12,709 bases of DNA from JBCCSZ01 sp039199225 (GTDB lineage Bacteria > Bacteroidota > Bacteroidia > Chitinophagales > Saprospiraceae), in contig JBCCSZ010000235.1 in NCBI GenBank assembly GCA_039199225.1, forward strand, positions 1 through 12,709, read 5' to 3'. Made by a program: the position numbers and the translations under genes. The notes below the pieces were generated by a model. The model had not been told where the DNA came from. It was given only the letters and a program-made list of their open reading frames with translations, and searched no databases. Positions 8,193-12,709 of the stretch are shown piece by piece (the first letter of the stretch is position 1; every line of letters starts with the position of its first letter).

Positions 8193-8627
8193 ATGATAAA
8201 AAGCATTTTGAAATTGGGAATTTTCCTGGTAGTAGGTATTCTTTGCTACAACTATTTTTTGGGAACACCAGAAGAAAAAGAATCCTCTCGTAAGATATTC
8301 AGTGAAATCAAGGATGTTGGACGCTCCGTCGGAAACCTCCTCAAGCAGGAAAAAGCCAAGCTGGACGATGGGAAGTACGACGATGCACTTCAGAAAATTG
8401 GAAATGTCTTCAATAACATTCGCGAAAAAGCCAAAGACAGTGGCGACTTGATGGACCGGCTGAAAAACCTGGAAGACAAAAAGGATGAGCTGACCGATCG
8501 GCTGAAGGAAAACGCAACGGAAGGTAAAGAAGCTACCGAGGCTGAAACGAAGGATATGCTGGAGGAATTGGATCGACTGACGGAACAGACCAAAGACCTT
8601 GTTCGAGACATGGAACAGGAGGAATAG
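8193..8627 (+). CDS. Small membrane-anchored coiled-coil protein, unknown function
   Basis: 144 residues. A single hydrophobic segment at about 4-23 (SILKLGIFLVVGILCYNYFL) follows a short positive start and fits an uncleaved N-terminal anchor; Cys18 is not in a proper lipobox. The rest, 28-144, is highly charged (many Glu, Lys, Asp), nearly free of aromatics, and shows heptad-like spacing of Leu, Ile and Met from about 62 to 140, so a long helical or coiled-coil domain in the periplasm is likely. The tail DMEQEE is acidic. No family is recognised. The gene diverges from leuS and its end lies only 13 bases from the end of the convergent gene that follows, so it is probably transcribed alone. 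Upstream, TAATTTG (8140-8146) is a near match to the -7 box. Function cannot be stated from sequence. Confidence 0.85.
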   Translation: MIKSILKLGIFLVVGILCYNYFLGTPEEKESSRKIFSEIKDVGRSVGNLLKQEKAKLDDGKYDDALQKIGNVFNNIREKAKDSGDLMDRLKNLEDKKDELTDRLKENATEGKEATEAETKDMLEELDRLTEQTKDLVRDMEQEE

Positions 8628-8640
8628 CCTTCAATTGTAA

Positions 8641-9264
8641 TTACCCCTTGGCTTCGACTTGATTGTTGGCTGGCTGGCTTGGACGATGCTCTGCTCGGTG
8701 GCATTTGCGGATCACCGACAAATTATCCAGCAGGATGTTGCCTTTGTAATTGACATATACCCCATCGATAAAGCTCGCCTCGAAGATGATGTACTCACAG
8801 TGTTGTTTTACAAAGAAATTGAACTCATAACGTTCCCAATCCAGGTGGCGAATCACTTCCGATTCAGCTAAGAGTTGCATTTTCTGACAGGTCGAACTGC
8901 CCGCCCAGACGCGCAGCTTCAAAGGCAAATTGTAATCGGCATAAGTATCTGCGTGCGCCAAATCGAGGCTGAATTTGTAACATTCATTTTTTTCCAGCGG
9001 TGTAGAAAGGCGTTGACCAACACTTTCCCAAGACCCATCTTCCCGAGTAATCAATCCCATGTAAGTCTCTCCTTCAGAAGGCTCTGTGTAAACCCCCCAG
9101 TGTCCTGGCAGAATATCTGGCGTGGTCCCCGTCTCGCAAGGATGCCATCCTACTGGAACCGTTGCATCCTGCGCCTGGCCTTCGAAGGAAGCATTTTGAA
9201 AGGCAATCTGCCCATTCGATTCGATAGAGGGCAGTAATAAAAGCAGCAAAACAAAGTTTTTCAT
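8641..9264 (-). CDS. Secreted beta-sandwich protein of the 'SFE...GW' type, unknown function
   Basis: 207 residues from ATG at 9264; an in-frame ATG at 9276 would add MPTS but falls at the expected transcription start. Residues 1-19 are a signal peptide (MKNFVLLLLLLPSIESNGQ). The mature part begins NASFEGQ and continues with VPVGWHPC, a pattern seen at the start of carbohydrate-binding-like jelly-roll domains in Bacteroidota secreted proteins. ETYMGLITREDGSWESVGQRL, a Cys-Tyr-x-Phe strand, LKLRVWAGSSTCQK and GNILLDNLSVI complete an apparent galactose-binding-like fold up to about 187. Six cysteines lie in the mature chain. The tail from 188 is short and polar, with neither an OmpA domain nor a recognisable type IX sorting domain, so it is probably periplasmic or released. 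Ligand binding is inferred from the fold and untested. It is flanked by a convergent gene at its 3' end and has its own strong promoter. Confidence 0.85.
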   Translation of the reverse strand: MKNFVLLLLLLPSIESNGQIAFQNASFEGQAQDATVPVGWHPCETGTTPDILPGHWGVYTEPSEGETYMGLITREDGSWESVGQRLSTPLEKNECYKFSLDLAHADTYADYNLPLKLRVWAGSSTCQKMQLLAESEVIRHLDWERYEFNFFVKQHCEYIIFEASFIDGVYVNYKGNILLDNLSVIRKCHRAEHRPSQPANNQVEAKG

Positions 9265-9280
9265 AGATGTTGGCATAAAA

Positions 9281-9310
9281 CAAAAATAAGTCTAGCATCC
9301 AGCTTCAAAA
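9281..9310 (-). promoter_or_regulatory. Bacteroidota-type promoter of the secreted-protein gene
   Basis: On the minus strand TTTTG (9310-9306), a 17-base spacer and TATTTTTG (9288-9281) match the TTTG / TAnnTTTG consensus of the Bacteroidota housekeeping sigma factor in both boxes and in spacing. Transcription would begin near 9275, at or just past the ATG at 9276, which favours the downstream ATG at 9264 with a leader of about ten bases. Confidence 0.7.
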
Positions 9311-9434
9311 TGTCTTGAACATCGAAAAGCGCTGAAAAATTGTATTGTCCATCTATAGTTTCCATTACAAATGTAGGCTTTTTTAGGCTGCTTTGAACCG
9401 ACTAAGACTGATAGTGTATGCATAAAACGAAAAT

Positions 9435-9449
9435 AGCCAAGGAGCTTGG
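9435..9449. other. Short GC-rich hairpin in the ftsX upstream region
   Basis: GCCAAG-GAG-CTTGGC is a 6-bp perfect stem with a 3-base loop. On the minus strand it is followed by TATTTTCGTTTTATG, a loose T-rich tail, but no gene lies upstream on that strand to be terminated. It lies well upstream of the likely ftsX promoter. It could be a regulatory structure or chance. Confidence 0.25.
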
Positions 9450-9504
9450 CGGCTAAATGGCGTTTCATTCTCAAGCATTTATGTGGCTTGTTCCCAGTTT
9501 TTTT

Positions 9505-9512
9505 TACTTTTG
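9505..9512 (+). promoter_or_regulatory. Likely -7 promoter box of the ftsX operon
   Basis: TACTTTTG fits TAnnTTTG exactly and ends 20 bases before the ftsX ATG, giving a leader of about 14 bases. A TTG at 9488-9490 lies 14 bases above it, shorter than the usual 17-23. The palindrome TTAATTAA (9517-9524) overlaps the expected start of transcription. Confidence 0.5.
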
Positions 9513-9532
9513 TGCGTTAATTAAAGCGTCCA

Positions 9533-10423
9533 ATGTCAAAACCGGAAACACGCCCGACGAAAAGACCGCCGCTTGGGAAGAAACCCAACTACGTTTATTC
9601 CGTTGTAAGCGTAGCTCTGGTGCTTTTTCTACTTGGCCTTTTTGGATTGCTGCTACTACACGCTCAACAGCTTGTGACAGTTTACAAAGAAAGTGTCAAC
9701 ATCATGCTGGAATTACAGCCAGGTTCCAGCAAAATCGAAGCACTGGAGATTCAAAAGGCACTCAAAGGAGCGGCCTACACCAAGAAAGGCTCTGTCCGAT
9801 TCATCGACAAGGAGGAAGCTGCTGCGATGCTGCAGGAGGACCTCGGAGAGGAATTCTTAAAGCTGGATTTCCAAAATCCCCTCTACGATGTCATCACCTT
9901 CAATCTGAATGCTGCTTCCATGGATGCCGCTCGGTTGGAGCAGATTCGGGAGCAATGGGTTGACAACTCGGCCGTTCACGACGTTTATTATCAGGAAGAC
10001 ATCATCCAGGACGTCGAAGCCAACATCAAAAAGCTGAGTTGGATTGCCTTAGGCATCGGAGTACTGCTCTTATTAGTGGCCATCGTATTGATTCACAATA
10101 CCATTCGGCTAGCCTTGTTCGCCAATCGCTTTTTGATTAAAAATATGCAATTGGTGGGTGCCTCCTGGCGGTTTATCAGCTGGCCCTATTTGGGTCGGAG
10201 CTTTATCAATGGCCTCATCAGCGCCTTGTTGTCTATTGGTGGCTTGGTGGGTCTAATGGCTTTTATCCAGAGAGATTTGCCTGAATTGCGAAGCCTTCAG
10301 GACAATTGGCAGATGATGTTGTTGTTTGGCACCTTGATACTGACTGGCATTGTGATCACCTTTGGTAGTACGTTTTTTGTGGTCAACAAATATTTAAAAA
10401 TGAGAGTAGACGACCTTTACTAG
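9533..10423 (+). CDS. ftsX: Cell division protein FtsX
   Basis: 296 residues. FtsX is the membrane subunit of the FtsEX complex, which resembles an ABC transporter but moves no known substrate; it passes ATP-driven signals to peptidoglycan hydrolases at the division site. Four membrane segments lie at about 21-44, 168-190, 224-245 and 260-284. The periplasmic domain (45-165) lies between the first two and has the family pattern of VNIMLEL, SVRFIDKEEA and a Tyr-Asp-Val stretch. The conserved cytoplasmic loop IRLALFANRFLIKNMQLVGAS (191-211) is the FtsX/FtsE-contact type. The N-terminal tail is basic and proline-rich (TRPTKRPPLGKKP). ftsE is not next to it, as is common in Bacteroidota, so the ATPase must be encoded elsewhere. 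The start at 9533 is fixed by the promoter box only 20 bases upstream. It is the first gene of a run of four, with 30 bases to the next. Confidence 0.95.
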   Translation: MSKPETRPTKRPPLGKKPNYVYSVVSVALVLFLLGLFGLLLLHAQQLVTVYKESVNIMLELQPGSSKIEALEIQKALKGAAYTKKGSVRFIDKEEAAAMLQEDLGEEFLKLDFQNPLYDVITFNLNAASMDAARLEQIREQWVDNSAVHDVYYQEDIIQDVEANIKKLSWIALGIGVLLLLVAIVLIHNTIRLALFANRFLIKNMQLVGASWRFISWPYLGRSFINGLISALLSIGGLVGLMAFIQRDLPELRSLQDNWQMMLLFGTLILTGIVITFGSTFFVVNKYLKMRVDDLY

Positions 10424-10453
10424 GGTTGTACAAAATAATTCAAATTTTGAAAC

Positions 10454-10792
10454 ATGAGTAAGAAATCGCCTAAGAAGAAAGTAGTGGTCAGCACCCGTTC
10501 CAAGACGGCTAAAAAAGTTACGCCTACCAGCTCGCGGGTTCGTCAGGGTGCGACAACCAATGTCACCAAAGAGCCGCTGCTTTTCGATAAGCAAAACTAC
10601 CTGTGGATGGGTGTCGGTATATTGCTCATTGCACTTGGTATGATACTGATGATGGGAGGCAACATGCCGGACCCCGATACCTGGGACCCCAAGATCATCT
10701 ACGGCTTCCGACGGACTGTTTTGGCTCCATTCCTGATTTTAGCTGGCTTGGTTATTGAAATATTTGCCATTTTCAAAGGCTCCAAAGCCTAA
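10454..10792 (+). CDS. DUF3098 family small membrane protein
   Basis: 112 residues. A very basic, low-complexity N-terminal tail (1-40, MSKKSPKKKVV and many Lys, Arg, Ser, Thr) precedes LFDKQNYLWMGVGILLIALG. Two membrane segments lie at about 47-67 and 88-108, joined by MGGNMPDPDTWDPKIIYGFRR; this arrangement with a Pro/Asp-rich loop is that of the DUF3098 family, found in Bacteroidota and often next to ftsX and uppP. The end is FKGSKA. The function is unknown. Lying between ftsX and uppP, it probably acts at the envelope, perhaps with FtsX, but this is inference from position only. No promoter or terminator is seen in the 30 bases before it or the 44 bases after it, so it is likely co-transcribed with its neighbours. 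Confidence 0.88.
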   Translation: MSKKSPKKKVVVSTRSKTAKKVTPTSSRVRQGATTNVTKEPLLFDKQNYLWMGVGILLIALGMILMMGGNMPDPDTWDPKIIYGFRRTVLAPFLILAGLVIEIFAIFKGSKA

Positions 10793-10836
10793 ATTTATTC
10801 AAGTTGCGATCACTTAGGTAAACTAGTACTTCAATA

Positions 10837-11637
10837 ATGATGGACATCCTTCGGTCCATACTGCTGGGCATTATTCAGGGATTAACCGAATTCCTACCTG
10901 TTAGTAGCAGTGGACATCTCGAATTAGCCAAATACATCCTGGGAGACACTTCGGTAGCCGAACAAAGCATGTTGATGACCGTCATGCTACACGCCGCTAC
11001 TGCTCTGAGTACAATCGTCATTTTTCGCAAGGACATCATACAAATCTTCCAAGGTCTGTTTGCCTTCAAGATGAATGAAGAGACACATTTTTCCTTCAAA
11101 ATCATTTTATCCATGATTCCGGCCGTCGTCGTCGGTTTGATGTTCGAAGAACAACTCGAAGCACTTTTTGACCAGCAAATCCTCTTGGTGGGCCTCATGC
11201 TGATTGTCACAGGCATCTTGCTTTTTTTCGCCGATCGAGCCAAAAAGACAGATCAAAATGTGAATTATTGGCAGGCATTTCTCATCGGTATTTCACAAGC
11301 TATTGCCATCCTTCCGGGCATTTCGCGCTCCGGTGCGACCATTTCGACTTCTGTCCTCCTGGGCATTGATCGGGAAAAAGCTGCCCGCTTTTCCTTTTTG
11401 ATGGTTGTACCGCTGATTCTTGGCAAAATGGCCAAAGACATTCTCGGTGGCGAAATCACCTATTCCAGCGAGGTGTTGATTCCCTTGCTCGCAGGCTTCG
11501 TTGCAGCCTTTGTAACGGGCTACTTTGCTTGTAATTGGATGATTAAACTGGTAAAAAACAGCAAGCTTACTTATTTTTCCATCTATTGTTTTATCGTAGC
11601 AGCCATTGCCATTGCAAAAGGGCTTGCGATCTTCTAA
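10837..11637 (+). CDS. uppP: Undecaprenyl-diphosphate phosphatase (BacA/UppP family)
   Basis: 266 residues. An integral membrane enzyme that removes one phosphate from undecaprenyl diphosphate, returning the lipid carrier for peptidoglycan and other surface polymers; overproduction in other bacteria gives bacitracin resistance. The two family signatures are intact: QGLTEFLPVSSSGH at 14-27 (the (E/Q)xxxE motif with Glu18 and the active-site His27) and LPGISRSGATIS at 159-170, with Arg164. The rest is a string of hydrophobic segments, and the length is normal for the family. Two ATGs stand side by side at 10837 and 10840; either may be used. The gene lies 44 bases after the DUF3098 gene and is followed by truB after 3 bases, so the two are probably translationally coupled. 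Confidence 0.97.
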   Translation: MMDILRSILLGIIQGLTEFLPVSSSGHLELAKYILGDTSVAEQSMLMTVMLHAATALSTIVIFRKDIIQIFQGLFAFKMNEETHFSFKIILSMIPAVVVGLMFEEQLEALFDQQILLVGLMLIVTGILLFFADRAKKTDQNVNYWQAFLIGISQAIAILPGISRSGATISTSVLLGIDREKAARFSFLMVVPLILGKMAKDILGGEITYSSEVLIPLLAGFVAAFVTGYFACNWMIKLVKNSKLTYFSIYCFIVAAIAIAKGLAIF

Positions 11638-11640
11638 ACC

Positions 11641-12354
11641 ATGAAATCTTCAAAAACTTTAGATCAATTTGATTTTTTGGCAGGTGAAACACTGCTGGTT
11701 GATAAGCCAAAGGATTGGACTTCCTTCGATGTGGTGAATAAGATCAGAGGGAAACTGCGTCGGTTGTTACAGCTCAAGAAGATGAAGGTCGGCCACGCTG
11801 GCACCCTCGATCCCATGGCTACCGGGTTGCTCATCATTTGCACTGGAAAATCCACCAAAAAGCTACACGAATTCCAAGGGTTACCCAAATCGTATACTGG
11901 CACCATTCGCCTGGGAGCCACTACCCCATCCTATGATGCAGAAACACCTGTAAACGAAGAATTTCCAACCAAACACATCGATGAAGCTTTGCTCGAATCG
12001 GCCCGTCAGACTTTCCTGGGCGACTTGGAGCAGATTCCACCCATGTTTTCAGCCATTAAGGTGGACGGCCAGCCTTTGTACAAAAAGGCGCGCAAGGGCA
12101 TATTGGTGGAGGTCAAGCCCCGCCCGGTCCACATCAGCAAGTTTGATTTGGAGAACATTCAACTGCCCGACCTCGACTTCGAAGTGGATTGCAGCAAGGG
12201 GACCTACATTCGATCCTTGGCCTATGATTTTGGAAAGGCTGTGCGCAGCGGAGGGTATTTGACAAGGCTTTGCAGAACCCGAATTGGAGATTTTCGCCTG
12301 GAAGATGCTTGGAACTTAGCCGACTTGGTAGATTTCCTATCCACCGAAACATAA
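11641..12354 (+). CDS. truB: tRNA pseudouridine-55 synthase
   Basis: 237 residues. It converts U55 in the T-loop of most tRNAs to pseudouridine, in the cytoplasm. The catalytic aspartate is Asp57 in GHAGTLDPMATGLL. Other family blocks are LLVDKPKDWTSFDVV (18-32), SYTGTIRLGATTPSYDAE (84-101), PPMFSAIKVDGQPLYKKAR (133-151) and CSKGTYIRSLAYDFG (184-198). The protein ends soon after the catalytic domain and lacks the C-terminal PUA-type extension of the E. coli enzyme (about 314 residues), as is usual in this phylum. ATG at 11641 lies 3 bases after the uppP stop, so truB is the last visible gene of the ftsX operon. It converges on a thioredoxin-like gene only 16 bases away, and no hairpin is seen between them. 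Confidence 0.97.
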   Translation: MKSSKTLDQFDFLAGETLLVDKPKDWTSFDVVNKIRGKLRRLLQLKKMKVGHAGTLDPMATGLLIICTGKSTKKLHEFQGLPKSYTGTIRLGATTPSYDAETPVNEEFPTKHIDEALLESARQTFLGDLEQIPPMFSAIKVDGQPLYKKARKGILVEVKPRPVHISKFDLENIQLPDLDFEVDCSKGTYIRSLAYDFGKAVRSGGYLTRLCRTRIGDFRLEDAWNLADLVDFLSTET

Positions 12355-12370
12355 ACACCAGCCACCAAAA

Positions 12371-12709
12371 CTAGCGATCGCCCAGCATGATCTCATCTTC
12401 ATCCGCCATAACTTCGGCACTCAAACGAGCATTGGAGAACGTAAAATGCTGTTCCAGCTTTGTTAAAAATTGGTGGGTGGTCAGGCTGCCTTCATGCTGT
12501 TCGAGCAATTCCCCATCGGCATTAAAAAATAAGATGGTTGGCAAACTAACAAATTGAAAAATTTGCTTCAGACTGATCGCATCGAAGTCCTTTTCATCAA
12601 GCTTAGTGTGTAGAAAATTATCCTGGATGAAACCCGCCAGCTGAGGGTTTTTCAAGGTTGTTTCTTCCATAATGCGACAAGGCAAGCACCATTTTGCCCC
12701 AAAGCGAAT
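12371..12709 (-). CDS. Thioredoxin-fold protein (partial, N-terminus beyond right edge)
   Basis: 112 residues lie within the window; the frame stays open to the right edge, so the start is missing. The visible part begins IRFGAKWCLPCRIMEE: WCLPC (12677-12691) is a CxxC thioredoxin active site preceded by the usual Trp. The cis-proline motif is SLPTILFFNADGE, followed by a helix TTHQFLTKLEQHF and an acidic tail ending EDEIMLGDR. This is the order of a thioredoxin domain, so a disulfide reductase or oxidase role is likely. Whether it is periplasmic, carries a signal peptide, or is part of a larger protein cannot be seen. An in-frame TTG at 12685 could be taken as a start, but it would remove half of the active site and is rejected. 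Confidence 0.85.
   Translation of the reverse strand: MRFGAKWCLPCRIMEETTLKNPQLAGFIQDNFLHTKLDEKDFDAISLKQIFQFVSLPTILFFNADGELLEQHEGSLTTHQFLTKLEQHFTFSNARLSAEVMADEDEIMLGDR

Noticed and set aside
9292..9474. 60-codon minus-strand frame between the secreted protein and ftsX
   Set aside because: It spans a hairpin and the minus-strand promoter boxes at 9306-9310, has no recognisable product, and lies in sequence that looks intergenic.
12355..12370. Terminator between truB and the thioredoxin-like gene
   Set aside because: The 16-base gap holds no inverted repeat or T-tract.

Overview
The window looks like ordinary chromosome from a member of Bacteroidota, probably a Lewinella/Saprospira-type marine or sludge bacterium. 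The evidence is: a giant secreted protein built from SprB-type repeats, P, MAM, FN3 and MopE-like modules; Bacteroidota-style promoters (TTTG / TAnnTTTG) in front of two genes; no clear Shine-Dalgarno sequences before the main genes; and the gene order ftsX - DUF3098 - uppP - truB, known from this phylum. The phylum is secure; the family is an inference from protein style.

Left part (1-4448, minus strand): the N-terminal 1482 codons of a very large surface or secreted protein that runs off the left edge. It has a signal peptide, then a P domain, FN3, a MAM-like domain, a calcium-type DxDxDG / MopE-like motif, two Ig-like segments and at least ten SprB-type repeats. A 666-base non-coding stretch follows (4449-5114), holding a 14-bp palindrome, a possible 22-residue basic ORF and a strong hairpin next to the leuS stop.

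Middle (5115-9264): leuS (minus), for an unusually long leucyl-tRNA synthetase of 954 residues. Divergent from it is a small membrane-anchored coiled-coil protein (plus). Convergent with that is a secreted protein of the 'SFE...GW' beta-sandwich type (minus), which has the best promoter in the window and whose start I place at 9264.

Right part (9505-12354, plus strand): a likely transcription unit with ftsX (division ABC-transporter-like membrane subunit), a DUF3098 small membrane protein, uppP (undecaprenyl-diphosphate phosphatase) and truB (tRNA pseudouridine-55 synthase). Three of the four products are membrane proteins; FtsX and UppP tie the unit to peptidoglycan synthesis and cell division. 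A thioredoxin-fold gene (minus) converges on truB from the right edge; its WCLPC active site lies just inside the window and its N-terminus lies outside.

I see no tRNA, rRNA, CRISPR array, insertion sequence or phage gene. I found no clearly new biological system. The items most worth following are the domain order of the giant protein, the DUF3098 protein beside ftsX, the structured non-coding strip before leuS, and the re-assigned starts at 9264 and at the right edge.
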